From Streptomyces sp. NBC_01439 (lineage in GTDB: Bacteria > Actinomycetota > Actinomycetes > Streptomycetales > Streptomycetaceae): a stretch of DNA of 64,000 nt. This document shows, piece by piece, positions 54,046 to 63,838 of this stretch. The stretch's first letter is position 1. Each line of letters starts with the position of its first letter. The notes below the pieces were generated by a model. That model made no database searches. It was not told the origin of the DNA and saw only the letters and a program-made list of their open reading frames with translations. The stretch is from the NCBI RefSeq assembly GCF_036227605.1, contig NZ_CP109487.1:1922001-1986000 (forward strand), read 5' to 3'. Both the position numbers and the translations under genes were made by a program.

Positions 54046-54954
54046 TCAGGCCGCCGGGGGCCGGAGCGACTCCCGGGCCGCCGCCGCGATCACTTCCGCG
54101 ACCGTCGACAGCGCGGGCGAGTCGAGCCTCCACTGCTGCCAGTACAGGGGGACGTCCATCGGCCGCAGCGGCTCCAGCAGCACCAGCTGCCCCGTCCGCA
54201 CCAGCGGTCTCGACTGCTGCTCCGGCACCAGACCCCACCCCAGCCCCGCGACCACCGCGTCACGGAACCCCTCCGACGTCGGTATGTAGTGCCGTACCGG
54301 CCCTGCACCGGCCGCCGGGTCCCCCGTCAGCGCGCGGACGAAGGCGTCCTGGAGGTCGTCCTTCCGGTCGAAGACGATCGTCGGAGCCTCGCGCAGGTCC
54401 CGCTCCGGCTCCCCCGTCAGGTACCGGGCCGCGAACGCCGGACTCGCCGTCGGCAGGTACCGGGCCAGCCCCAGCATCCGTACGCTGCACCCGGCCACCG
54501 GATCGGGCGAGGAGGTCACCGCCGCCATCACCTGTCCCTCCCGCAGCAGCGCCGTCGTGTGCGACTCGTCCTCGCGGTGGAGCTCGATGCAGACCGGCGG
54601 ATCCTGCGGCACCCGCGCGAGGGCGGGCAGGAACCAGGTGGCGAGGGAGTCCGCGTTCACCGCGATCGGCAGCCGCACCGGGCCCATCCCGTCGGCCATG
54701 CCCAGTTCGGCGCGCGCGTCGCGCTCCAGGCGGGCCAGCTGCCGGGCGAAGCGGACCACCACTTCCCCGGATTCGGTCACCCGCACCGGCTTCGTCCGCA
54801 TCAGCAGCACCCGCCCGGTCCGCTGCTCCAGCGCCTTGACCCGTTGGCTGACGGCGGACGGCGTCACGTGCAGGGCGGCCGCCGCCGCGTCGAAGGTTCC
54901 CTCGTCCACCACGGCGAGCAGCGTGCGCACCTGGTCCAGCGGTAGCTCGTCCAT
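54046..54954 (-). CDS. lysG: LysR-family regulator, LysG/ArgP type
   Basis: The ATG at 54952-54954 gives 302 residues. HTH at the start (LDQVRTLLAVVDEGTFDAAAAALHVTPSAVSQRVKALEQRTG in parts), then an effector domain. It is divergent from a LysE-type exporter 69 bases away, the standard arrangement in which LysG activates lysE in response to basic amino acids. Confidence 0.92.
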   Translation of the reverse strand: MDELPLDQVRTLLAVVDEGTFDAAAAALHVTPSAVSQRVKALEQRTGRVLLMRTKPVRVTESGEVVVRFARQLARLERDARAELGMADGMGPVRLPIAVNADSLATWFLPALARVPQDPPVCIELHREDESHTTALLREGQVMAAVTSSPDPVAGCSVRMLGLARYLPTASPAFAARYLTGEPERDLREAPTIVFDRKDDLQDAFVRALTGDPAAGAGPVRHYIPTSEGFRDAVVAGLGWGLVPEQQSRPLVRTGQLVLLEPLRPMDVPLYWQQWRLDSPALSTVAEVIAAAARESLRPPAA

Positions 54955-55023
54955 CACGAGCGCTAATGGTACGTAAAAATCTTTAGCTGTACTGAACCGA
55001 CCTCGCTGCCTACCGTCGACGTC

Positions 55024-55647
55024 ATGAACTACGGCATCGTCACCGCGGCCCTGGCCGGCTTCGGCAGCGGACTCTCCCTCATCGTCGCCATCGGCGCGCA
55101 GAACGCCTTCGTCCTGCGCCAGGGCGCGCGCCGCCACGCGGTCCTGGCCGTGGTCGCCATCTGCGCCGTCTCCGACGCGGTCCTCATCACCCTCGGCGTC
55201 GCCGGCGTCGGCGTCTTCGTCACCGCCTGGCCGGCCGCCCTGACGGTGGTCGGGCTGGCCGGGGGCGGGTTCCTGATCTGCTACGGGGTCCTGGCCGCCC
55301 GCCGGGTGCTGCGGCCCGTCCCCGGCGCCGCCCTCACCACGGAGGGCGCGACGAGCGGGTCCGCCCGCCGGGCCGTGCTGACCGCCCTCGCCATGACCTG
55401 GCTCAACCCGCACGTCTACCTGGACACCGTGCTGCTCCTCGGCTCCCTCGCCGCCGACCGCGGCGACCTGCGCTGGGCCTTCGCCATCGGAGCCGTGCTG
55501 GCCAGCCTGACCTGGTTCGCCGGTCTGGGCTACGGAGCCCGGATGCTGAGCGGCCTGCTGGCCCGCCCGGCCGCCTGGCGGGTCCTGGACGGGCTCGTCG
55601 CTGCGACCATGGTCACCATGGGCGGCCTGCTGCTGGCCCGCGCCTAG
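55024..55647 (+). CDS. lysE: LysE/ArgO-type basic amino acid exporter
   Basis: 207 residues with five or six helices. GFGSGLSLIVAIGAQNAFVLRQG (split) at the start and MTWLNPHVYLDTVLLLGS in the middle are LysE/ArgO marks. It exports Lys and/or Arg; the exact range cannot be read from sequence. Confidence 0.93.
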   Translation: MNYGIVTAALAGFGSGLSLIVAIGAQNAFVLRQGARRHAVLAVVAICAVSDAVLITLGVAGVGVFVTAWPAALTVVGLAGGGFLICYGVLAARRVLRPVPGAALTTEGATSGSARRAVLTALAMTWLNPHVYLDTVLLLGSLAADRGDLRWAFAIGAVLASLTWFAGLGYGARMLSGLLARPAAWRVLDGLVAATMVTMGGLLLARA

Positions 55648-55817
55648 GCTCTCGGATCTTGCCGGGCCGACGGGAACGTGACGACAGCACCCGGGGGTGT
55701 CTTGTCGAGCGGGCCGGCCTGACCTGCAAGACGCCCCGGCCCGCATGTCGGCGTCGGGCACCCGCCGCGGCCGGGGCATAGTGCTGTGGCCGTCGACCCG
55801 ATCCACAGGAGCCCGCC

Positions 55818-56840
55818 GTGCCCGACCGTCCCTCCCCGCTCGTGGCCGCCACCGGGGTCGTCCTGGACACGCGCGGGCGGGTCCTCGTACTGACCACCCC
55901 GGGCCGGACGGACCCGGAGCTGCCGGGCGGCGCGGTCCACGACACCGAGACCCCGGAGGAGGGGCTCGCCCGCGCGCTGCGGGAAGGGCTGAACCTCGAG
56001 CTGCCGGCCGGCCGGCTGCTGGCGGTGGACTCCCGGCCGCCCGCCACGACCGGCACACCCGGCACGCCCCGCCCGCCCGGCCGCTCCCTGATCGTCCACG
56101 TCCACCTCGTCGGCCCGCTCCCGGCGTCGCGGGCCTCGACGATCTCCTTCCCCGTCGGGGCGACGACCGAGGCGCGCTGGCTCCCGCCGGAGGCGGCCTG
56201 CGCGCTACTGCCGGCCCCCGTCGCGCCCCGGCTGCGCGCCGCACTGGCCGCCCTGCACACCGGTTCCTTCGCCCACCTCGTCGACGGGGTGCCCCAGCCG
56301 GGCTCCCCGGCCGGTCTGGACCCGGCCCGGCGCGTGGCCCTGGAGCACTCGGGCACCCTCGACCCGGCCAGCCACCGGGCCAGCCGCCCCAAGGCGGTGA
56401 CCGCGGCGAGCGTGCTGTTCACCGGCTCCGACGGCAGGATCCTGCTGGTGCAGCCCGCGTACGGCAGGTCCGACCGCTGGAACCTGCCCGGCGGCGGCAT
56501 CGACAGCGACCTCGGTGAGATCCCGCGCGCCGCCGCCCGGCGGGAGGTCCACGAGGAGCTCGGCCTCGACCTCGCCCCGGGTCGGCTGCTCGCCGTGAAC
56601 TGGTCCCACAAGCCCGGCCGTCCGGCCCGCATCCGCTTCCTCTACGACGGCGGCGTCCTCGATGCCCCCACCCTCGCCCGGATCCGGCTGGACCGGGCCG
56701 AGCTGCTCCAGTGGCGCACCGTCACCCCCGCGGAACTCCCGAGCCTGGTCAAACCCGCCCTGCGGCGCCAGATCACCGCCTGCCTGACCGCCCGCGCCAC
56801 GGGCGCCGGCCCGCTGGAACTCCACGCGGGCCGCCCCTGA
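55818..56840 (+). CDS. Tandem Nudix-domain protein
   Basis: 340 residues with two Nudix units. The second (about 190-320) has an intact box: GGGIDSDLGEIPRAAARREVHEELG. The first (about 8-135) reads GGAVHDTETPEEGLARALREGLN, lacking the second Glu pair of REx2EE, so it is probably inactive. Such proteins hydrolyse nucleoside diphosphate derivatives; substrate unknown. Confidence 0.88.
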   Translation: MPDRPSPLVAATGVVLDTRGRVLVLTTPGRTDPELPGGAVHDTETPEEGLARALREGLNLELPAGRLLAVDSRPPATTGTPGTPRPPGRSLIVHVHLVGPLPASRASTISFPVGATTEARWLPPEAACALLPAPVAPRLRAALAALHTGSFAHLVDGVPQPGSPAGLDPARRVALEHSGTLDPASHRASRPKAVTAASVLFTGSDGRILLVQPAYGRSDRWNLPGGGIDSDLGEIPRAAARREVHEELGLDLAPGRLLAVNWSHKPGRPARIRFLYDGGVLDAPTLARIRLDRAELLQWRTVTPAELPSLVKPALRRQITACLTARATGAGPLELHAGRP

Positions 56841-56889
56841 CCGGCGGGCCCCGCCGCCGGGCCCCGGCCGCGGGGTTACCGTCGGCGGC

Positions 56890-58080
56890 ATGGACGGTGA
56901 TCGCCGACGGTGGCGCCAGTGCTTGCTCGGCGGGGCGGTGTTCGCCGTGTGCATGGCGGGCACCACGCTGCCCACTCCCCTGTACGGGCTCTACCAGGAG
57001 AAGTTCGGGTTCTCCGAGCTGGTGGTGACCGTCGTGTACGCCGTGTACGCCTTCGGGGTGATCGGCGTGCTGCTGCTGGCGGGCAACGCCTCGGACACCG
57101 TGGGCAGGCGGCCCGTGCTGCTGGCCGGTCTCGCCTTCTCCGCGGCCAGCGCCGTCTGCTTCCTGTGCGCCACCGGCATGGGCTGGCTGTACGCGGGCCG
57201 GCTGCTGTCGGGACTCTCCGCCGGGCTGTTCACCGGGGCCGCCACGGCCTACGTGATGGAACTGGCGCCGAGCGGCGGCGCCGCGCGGGCCACGTTCGTG
57301 GCGACGGCCGCCAACATGGGTGGGCTGGGGTGCGGCCCGCTGCTCGCCGGAGTGCTCGCGCAGTACGCCGCCTGGCCGCTGTACCTGCCGTTCGCGGTGC
57401 ACCTCGCGCTGGTGGCCGTCTCGGCCGCCGTCCTGGTGCGGCTCCCCGAAACCGTGCGCGACCGGCAGCCGCTGCGCGCCGTACGACCGCAGCGGCCCGG
57501 CCTGCCCCCTCAGGTGCGGTCGGTGTTCGTGCCCGCGGCGATCGCCTCCTTCGTGGGCTTCGCGCTGTTCGGGGTGTTCACCTCGGTCAGCCCCGCCTTC
57601 CTCGCGCAGTTCCTGGGCGTGCACAACCGCGCGGTGAGCGGGCTGATCGTCGCGCTGGCCTTCTTCGCCTCGACCGCCGGGCAACTGGCCGTCGGCCGGG
57701 TCGGGGTGGACCGGTCGCTGCCGCTGGGCTGCGCCGGGCTGCTCGCCGGGCTGGCGCTGCTCGCCGGCGCGCTGTGGTGGGACCTGCTGGCGCTGGTGGT
57801 GGCGAGCGCCGTCGTCGGCGGGGCCGGGCAGGGCCTGGCGTTCCGCGGTGCGCTGGCCTCCGTCGCCGCGGCCTCGCCGCCGGACCGGCGCGCGGCGGTG
57901 ATCTCGATGCTGTTCGTGGTGGCGTACACGGGCATCTCGCTGCCGGTGATCGGGGTGGGGCTGCTGGTGGGCCCGATCGGCCTGGAGGGTGCCGGGCTGG
58001 TGTTCATCGCCTGCATGGCCGTCCTGGTCACGGCCGCGGCCGGCTACCTGCTGCGCCGGCCCGTGCGGGTGCGCGCCTGA
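56890..58080 (+). CDS. MFS transporter (1)
   Basis: 396 residues, 12 helices, with the MFS motif between helices 2 and 3 (GNASDTVGRRPVLL) and PTPLYGLYQEKFGFS in the first loop, typical of drug-efflux-like MFS members of actinobacteria. Substrate unknown. Confidence 0.9.
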   Translation: MDGDRRRWRQCLLGGAVFAVCMAGTTLPTPLYGLYQEKFGFSELVVTVVYAVYAFGVIGVLLLAGNASDTVGRRPVLLAGLAFSAASAVCFLCATGMGWLYAGRLLSGLSAGLFTGAATAYVMELAPSGGAARATFVATAANMGGLGCGPLLAGVLAQYAAWPLYLPFAVHLALVAVSAAVLVRLPETVRDRQPLRAVRPQRPGLPPQVRSVFVPAAIASFVGFALFGVFTSVSPAFLAQFLGVHNRAVSGLIVALAFFASTAGQLAVGRVGVDRSLPLGCAGLLAGLALLAGALWWDLLALVVASAVVGGAGQGLAFRGALASVAAASPPDRRAAVISMLFVVAYTGISLPVIGVGLLVGPIGLEGAGLVFIACMAVLVTAAAGYLLRRPVRVRA

Positions 58081-58122
58081 GCACGGACGCGCGTGCGCGC
58101 GGCCGCGTACGGTGGCCGCGGT

Positions 58123-59139
58123 TCACCCCGGCCGGCCCCGGCCGCTCAGCTCGTCGCCGAGCGGGCTGCGGCGGTAGAGGACCTGCCGTCCGTCGCGCGC
58201 CCGGGAGAGGAGGCCGGTGGCGTACAACACGCCCAGGTGCTGGGAGACTGCGCTCGCGGTGACCCCGAGGCGACGGGCCAGCTCGACGGTGGGCAGCGGC
58301 TCGTCGAGCAGGTCGAGCAGTCTCGCCTTGGGCGCGCCCAACAGGGACACCAGGGCGGCCGGGTCGGCGACGGGCTCGCGCACCCAGAGGGTCGCCACGC
58401 CGCGGCTCGGGTACGCCAGCGTCGGCGCCTCCTCGGGACTGACCGGGGGCGCGGGCTTGTGCGCGAACACGGACGGCAGAAGGAGCAGCCCGCGGCCGGA
58501 CGCCACGACGCGGTGCCGGCTGATCATCTGCCCGATGTGCAGCACGCCGTCCTGCCACCGCAGGTTCGGGTGGATGTCGGCGAAGAGGAGGCGGGCTCCG
58601 CCCATGGCCAGCCGCCGCGCACGGTAGGTCATGTCGGCCTCCAGCAAGAGGCGCATCCGCGGCCACATCGGCTGGACGGCGATCTCCCAGTACCGGCGCA
58701 GCAGCGCGCAGAGGTCGTCGCGGAGGGCGACGACGGGCCCGTCGTCGGGAGCGAGGGCGGCGAGCAGCGGGGTGGGGAGCGGGTCCGGGTCGTGCGCGGC
58801 CAGCAGGTCGCGGCGGACCAGGTCGGGGGGTGTCCGGCCGACGGCGGCCAGTTCCTCCTCGAAGGAGGGCGCGAAGCTCGTGGGGCGCGGGGTGAGGAAG
58901 TCGGGCAGGGTGCGCCGTACCGCGACCACGGACATCAACAGCTCGGTGTCGAGCCCGCCGAGGCCGTCGAGGCCGTCGAGCGCGTCCAGTGCGCCGAGGA
59001 CCGACCTGCGCCACGGGAGGTGCAGGGCGGAGAGCCCGGGCTCGCGCAGCACGCGCAGGCTGAGCACGGTCTCGTACAGGGGTGAGAGCGCGAACCGGGT
59101 GTCGGCGAGGTCCTCGACGCCGAGTTCGAAGCTGATCAT
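58123..59139 (-). CDS. ArsR-type regulator with DUF5937 domain
   Basis: The ATG at 59137-59139 (MISFELGVEDLADTRFALSP is the usual start of this family) gives 338 residues. The C-terminal 75 residues form an ArsR helix-turn-helix (KARLLDLLDEPLPTVELARRLGVTASAVSQHLGVLYATGLL in parts). It is divergent from MFS transporter (2) with 55 bases between, so it probably represses that gene. Confidence 0.9.
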   Translation of the reverse strand: MISFELGVEDLADTRFALSPLYETVLSLRVLREPGLSALHLPWRRSVLGALDALDGLDGLGGLDTELLMSVVAVRRTLPDFLTPRPTSFAPSFEEELAAVGRTPPDLVRRDLLAAHDPDPLPTPLLAALAPDDGPVVALRDDLCALLRRYWEIAVQPMWPRMRLLLEADMTYRARRLAMGGARLLFADIHPNLRWQDGVLHIGQMISRHRVVASGRGLLLLPSVFAHKPAPPVSPEEAPTLAYPSRGVATLWVREPVADPAALVSLLGAPKARLLDLLDEPLPTVELARRLGVTASAVSQHLGVLYATGLLSRARDGRQVLYRRSPLGDELSGRGRPG

Positions 59140-59194
59140 GAAGGCATACGCTACATCGATTGTCGCGGGCGGGGACGTGCCGTGAACTCCCCCC

Positions 59195-60514
59195 ATGACA
59201 ACTCCCTGCACGACGGGCGCCGTTCACCGCGGGTCCGGGATGAGCCGCTGGTTGCTCCTGCTCCTCACCCTGACCTGCGCCGTCGGCGTGGGCACCGTCT
59301 ACTTCCCGCAGGCGGTCAGCCCGCTGGTCGTCACGGCCCTGGGCGCGTCGCCCGGCTCCGCCGCCCTGGTGGTGACCGCGGTGCAGATCGGCTACACGGC
59401 CGGGATCTTCCTGCTGGTGCCGCTCGGCGACCGGCTCCCGCACCGCCCGTTCCTCGTCACCCTGCTCGCCCTGACCGGAACCGGCCTGCTGGCCGCGGGC
59501 TGCGCGCCGGGGCTGGCGCCGCTCCTCGCCGCCGCGGCCGTCGTCGGTGTGACGACCGTGGCCGCGCAGGTCATCGGTCCGCTGGCGGCCGGTCTGGTGG
59601 CCGCCGACCGCCGGGGAGCCGTACTGGGCACCCTGCTGAGCGGTTCGACCGGCGGCATGCTGCTGGCCCGCACCTTCGGCGGCGCGCTCGGTGAGTGGCT
59701 GGGGTGGCGGGCCCCCTACCTGGCGGCCGGGGCCGTGGCCCTGCTGCTGGCGGCCGTCCTGGCCCGCGCCCTGCCGATCACCGTCCCGACGTCGCGCCGA
59801 CCGTACCCGGCTCTGCTGGCCGAGCCGCTGCGCCTGCTGCGCACCGAGCCGGAACTGCGCCGTTCCTGCCTCTACCAGGCGGCGGTCTTCGGCGCCTTCT
59901 CGGCGGTCTGGACCTGCCTGGCGCTGCTGCTCACCGGCCCGGCGTACGGCCTGGGCGCCCACGCGGTGGGGATGCTCGCCCTGGTGGGCGCGGTGACGAT
60001 GCTGTGCACCCCGTACGCCGGGCGCCTGGTGGACCGCGCGGGAGCGGACCGGGTGAACCTCGTCTGCCTGCTCGGGGTGCTCGTCTCGGCGGCGGTCCTC
60101 GCGGCGGGCGCCGGCGGCGGGGCGGCGGGACTGGCCGCGCTGACGGGCGGCACGCTGCTGCTCGACGTCGCGATGCAGTCCGGCACGGTCGCCAACCTGG
60201 CCCGGGTGTACGCCGTGCGGCCCGATGCCCGCAGCCGGCTCAACACCGCGTACATGACCTGCGCCTACCTGGGCGGCAGCGGCGGGTCCTGGCTGGGCGT
60301 ACGGATCTACGACCGGGCCGGCTGGCAGGGCGTGTGTGCGCTCGTGGCGCTGTTGGCCGTGATCGCCCTGGCCCGGCACCTCGTGGCGCCGCACGGGCGC
60401 GGGCCGGACGCACGACAGGCGGGGGGCGATGGGCGGGGCGCCCCGCCGCCGGTCGGCGTCGGGGGCCCGCCCACCGCCGCCCCGCCTGTCGGATCAGCCG
60501 GTCGAACGGTGTAG
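59195..60514 (+). CDS. MFS transporter (2)
   Basis: 439 residues from ATG 59195 (ATG 59240, MSRWLLLLL, also possible). 12 helices; PLGDRLPHRPFLV is the loop 2-3 motif. Ends in a Gly/Pro-rich tail without function. Likely controlled by the divergent ArsR-type regulator at 58123-59139. Confidence 0.9.
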   Translation: MTTPCTTGAVHRGSGMSRWLLLLLTLTCAVGVGTVYFPQAVSPLVVTALGASPGSAALVVTAVQIGYTAGIFLLVPLGDRLPHRPFLVTLLALTGTGLLAAGCAPGLAPLLAAAAVVGVTTVAAQVIGPLAAGLVAADRRGAVLGTLLSGSTGGMLLARTFGGALGEWLGWRAPYLAAGAVALLLAAVLARALPITVPTSRRPYPALLAEPLRLLRTEPELRRSCLYQAAVFGAFSAVWTCLALLLTGPAYGLGAHAVGMLALVGAVTMLCTPYAGRLVDRAGADRVNLVCLLGVLVSAAVLAAGAGGGAAGLAALTGGTLLLDVAMQSGTVANLARVYAVRPDARSRLNTAYMTCAYLGGSGGSWLGVRIYDRAGWQGVCALVALLAVIALARHLVAPHGRGPDARQAGGDGRGAPPPVGVGGPPTAAPPVGSAGRTV

Positions 60515-60538
60515 CGGTGTAGCGGGTGGTGAGACGGA

Positions 60539-61984
60539 TCAGACCGCCGGCACCGGGTAGGTCGGGTACTCGACGCCGGACACGTGCTGGACCACACGGA
60601 TGACCTGGCAGGAGTAGCCGAACTCGTTGTCGTACCAGAGGTAGAGGATGGCGTTGTCGCCGTCCACCTTGGTGGCGCCCGCGTCGACGATCGAGGCGTG
60701 GCGCGAGCCGACGAAGTCCATGGAGACCGCGTCGGGAGCCGTGGTGAAGTCGATCTGGCGCTTGAGCGGCGAGTGCAGCGAGACGTCGCGGAGGTAGTCG
60801 AGGACCTCTTCGCGGGTGGTCTCACGGCCCAGGCGCAGGCTCAGGATGGCGATCGAGACGTCCGGGACGGGGACGCGGATCGAGCTGCCGGTGATCGGCG
60901 CCTTGAGGTCGGGCAGCGCCTTGGCGACGGCGGAGGCGGCGCCGGTCTCGGTGATGACCATGTTCAGCGGCGCGGAGCGGCCACGGCGGTCGGCCTTGTG
61001 GTAGTTGTCCAGCAGGTTCTGGTCGTTCGTGAACGAGTGGACGGTCTCCACGTGGCCGCGCAGGACACCGTACTCGTCGTCCATCGCCTTGAGCGGCGGA
61101 ACGATCGCGTTGGTGGTGCAGGAGGCGCAGGACAGGATCTGCTCGTCCGGCTTGATGGTGTCGTGGTTGACGCCGTGGACGATGTTCGGGACGTCGCCCT
61201 TGCCCGGGGCGGTCAGCACGACCTTGTCGATGCCGGGGCGCAGGTGCTTGGACAGACCCTCGCGGTCGCGCCACTTGCCCGTGTTGTCGATGAGGATGGC
61301 GTCCTTGATGCCGTACTCGGTGTAGTCCACCTCGGACGGGTCGTTCGCGTAGATCACCTTGATGGCGTTGCCGTTGGCGATGATCGTGCTGTTCGCCTCG
61401 TCGACGGTGATCGTGCCCTGGAACTGGCCGTGGATCGAGTCGCGGCGCAGCAGCGAGGCGCGCTTGACCAGGTCGGCCTCGCCGCCCCCGCGGACGACGA
61501 CGGCGCGCAGGCGCAGTCCGTTGCCGGAGCCGGCCTTCTCGATCAGCAGGCGGGCGACGAGGCGACCGATGCGGCCGAAGCCGTACAGGACGACGTCGCG
61601 GCCCTCGCTGCGCTCGATCTTGTTCGCGCCGGTGGCGCCGGCGACGGCCTCGGCGGTGAACTCGGCGACCGACAGGCCCCGGTCGTCGCTCTTGTAGTCC
61701 GCGGCGAGCATGCCGATGTCGATCTGGGACGGGCCGAGATCGAGCGTGGTGAGCACCTGCAGGAACGGCAGCGTCTCGGTGACCGAGAGCTCCTCACCGG
61801 CTATCTGCCGGGCGAAGCGGTGGGTCTTGAGGATGCTGACCACCGACTTGTTCACCAGGGAGCGGCTGTGGAGCAGGATCGTGACGTCCCGCTCCCGGTG
61901 CAGCTTCCCGATGATCGGGATCATCGACTCCGCGATCTCTTCGCGGTTCTTCCAGCTGGTGAACGAGTCCTCATTGACAGTCAC
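60539..61984 (-). CDS. gap: Glyceraldehyde-3-phosphate dehydrogenase, long form
   Basis: 481 residues. The first 125 are an extension absent from ordinary GAPDH; a standard enzyme follows: VLYGFGRIGRLVARLL, SCASCTTNAIVPPLKAMDDEYGV with the catalytic Cys, and LWYDNEFGYSCQVIRVV. Streptomyces carry both a short Gap and this long type; direction (glycolytic or gluconeogenic) cannot be told here. The ATG at 61984 is followed upstream by AAGATAATCC-type sequence. Confidence 0.95.
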   Translation of the reverse strand: MTVNEDSFTSWKNREEIAESMIPIIGKLHRERDVTILLHSRSLVNKSVVSILKTHRFARQIAGEELSVTETLPFLQVLTTLDLGPSQIDIGMLAADYKSDDRGLSVAEFTAEAVAGATGANKIERSEGRDVVLYGFGRIGRLVARLLIEKAGSGNGLRLRAVVVRGGGEADLVKRASLLRRDSIHGQFQGTITVDEANSTIIANGNAIKVIYANDPSEVDYTEYGIKDAILIDNTGKWRDREGLSKHLRPGIDKVVLTAPGKGDVPNIVHGVNHDTIKPDEQILSCASCTTNAIVPPLKAMDDEYGVLRGHVETVHSFTNDQNLLDNYHKADRRGRSAPLNMVITETGAASAVAKALPDLKAPITGSSIRVPVPDVSIAILSLRLGRETTREEVLDYLRDVSLHSPLKRQIDFTTAPDAVSMDFVGSRHASIVDAGATKVDGDNAILYLWYDNEFGYSCQVIRVVQHVSGVEYPTYPVPAV

Positions 61985-62127
61985 AGGATTATCTTTCGAG
62001 CTAGGCGGTGCTCATATGCTAACCCGCCGCCATTTTGGTCACTTAAGCGGTACCCACCGTGTCGGGAACGGGCACTATGTGACATGAATTTGTACGTTTT
62101 TTCAATGGTTTGCCGAGAGAGCGTGCT

Positions 62128-63726
62128 TCAGAACCTGCGGCGGAGCCGCATCCCGAGCGGGCGGCCGTCCGGGTCGACGAGCACGTGGTGCAACGGGGCG
62201 ACGAGGAGCCGCTGCGTCACGGCGAGCTCCGGGGGCACGTACCGGCGCAGCCGGCCGGGCGGCCGGGGGCCGGGGCGGCCGCTCTCGTGCCAGGCGTCCA
62301 GGGCCCGCGCGCTCGCGGCGAAGGCGTCGAAGGCGGACACCGGGTCGCACAGCTCGTCCGCCGCCCCGGCCCCGGTGTGCTCGCGCATGAGTTCCAGGCG
62401 CAGCTCCCGGGCGAAGGCGCGGGCGCCGTCTCCGAGACCGCCCGGGTCGGCCGGCCGCCTCGGGTCCGGGCGCTCGTCGTACACGGCGCAGCCGAGCTCC
62501 GAATCGTGCGTCCACGAACGGAGGTTGACGTTGTCGGAGCCGACCGAGGCCCACACGTCGTCGATCACGCACACCTTGGCGTGGACGTAGACCGGTGTTC
62601 CCGCCCGGTTCTCCAGCCCGTACACCGCGACCCGGTCGCCGCCGGCCCGGCGCAGTTCCTCCAGGGCGTTGATCCGTCCGATCAGGTTCATGGGCAGTGT
62701 GAGCCGGCCGGCCTGCTCCGGGACGGTGGGGACGACCCCGATCAGCCGGAGCCCCGGGTGCCCGGCCAGCGCCCGGGCGAAGCAGTCCACCACCCGGGGG
62801 GACCAGAGGTACTGGTCCTCCAGGTAGACCAGTACCCGGGCCCGGCGCAGCGCCTTGGTGTACCCGCGGGCGATGCTGCGCTCTCCGTCGGGGGCGAAGG
62901 GATAGCCGTACAGGAGACGGTTCGGATAGGTCCGCAGCAGTTGGACGGTGTGCGTGCCACAGGACTGCGGGTCGGGTGTCTGCGGTGGCAGCCGGTCCGC
63001 ACTGACGTCCTCGCGGTGCATCAGCTGCCGCAGCCGGGTGAGCGGGCTCCGGCTGAGCGGAGCCGGGTCCTCCCACCGCTCGCGGAAGACGGCCTCGACG
63101 TCACCGACCACCGGCCCGCGCAGGGCGAGCTGGACGTCGTGCCAGGGCGGGTGCGGCCCGTAGGCGGCGGCCAGGGGCAGCGACTGGCGGTCACCGCGGT
63201 GCGAGGAGTCGTCGTTGCGGTTGCGACAGAGGTCTATCCCTCCGACGTAGGCGACGTCCAGCTCCGGGCGGTCGCGGTGGCGTAGCACCACCAGTTTCTG
63301 GTGGTGGGAGCCTCCGGGCCGCACCCTCATGTCGAGCAGGCACTCACCGCCGGCCCGTGCGATCTCCTGGCCGAAGCGGAGGTTCTCTTCTTGGCTGAAG
63401 TGAAGACCGTCCAGGTGCGAACGCCACAGCAGGCCCTTGACGAGGACGCCGCGCTCGGCCGCCCGGCACAGCACGGAGCCGACCTCCGTGCCGGGTCCGT
63501 CGAGCCGCTCTTCGGGATCGCCGCGCCAGTCGGTGAACAACAGCAGATCGCCCGGACCCGTCGCGCGGACGGCCGCGAGGAGCTCCGCGAAGTAGACGGC
63601 GCCGTGGACCAGGGGCCGTACGTGGTTGCCCGTGGACCAGGCCGCGCCGTCGTGGCGGCGCCGGTCCAGGCGCGTCGCCCGGTTGCCGCGCTCAGCGGGG
63701 AGCAGGAGCCAGTCGGCGTGTGTCAC
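62128..63726 (-). CDS. Phospholipase D-like (HKD) protein
   Basis: GTG 63726; 532 residues. Two HKD-type motifs: GGSHHQKLVVLRHRD (first) and VHAKVCVIDDVWASVGSDNVNLRS (second), plus VYFAELLAAVRATGPGDLLLFTDWRGD before. Members hydrolyse or transfer phosphatidyl groups, or belong to cardiolipin-synthase-like forms. There is no signal peptide. Confidence 0.92.
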   Translation of the reverse strand: MTHADWLLLPAERGNRATRLDRRRHDGAAWSTGNHVRPLVHGAVYFAELLAAVRATGPGDLLLFTDWRGDPEERLDGPGTEVGSVLCRAAERGVLVKGLLWRSHLDGLHFSQEENLRFGQEIARAGGECLLDMRVRPGGSHHQKLVVLRHRDRPELDVAYVGGIDLCRNRNDDSSHRGDRQSLPLAAAYGPHPPWHDVQLALRGPVVGDVEAVFRERWEDPAPLSRSPLTRLRQLMHREDVSADRLPPQTPDPQSCGTHTVQLLRTYPNRLLYGYPFAPDGERSIARGYTKALRRARVLVYLEDQYLWSPRVVDCFARALAGHPGLRLIGVVPTVPEQAGRLTLPMNLIGRINALEELRRAGGDRVAVYGLENRAGTPVYVHAKVCVIDDVWASVGSDNVNLRSWTHDSELGCAVYDERPDPRRPADPGGLGDGARAFARELRLELMREHTGAGAADELCDPVSAFDAFAASARALDAWHESGRPGPRPPGRLRRYVPPELAVTQRLLVAPLHHVLVDPDGRPLGMRLRRRF

Positions 63727-63838
63727 GGTACCGGCTCCCCGGCCGCGCGCTACCAGGAGTGACGGCGGTCATCTGGTCCTCCGATCACGCCGGTGCACCG
63801 CAGTTCCAGGCTAGCCGCCGCCGGACGGCGCGGCGCCC

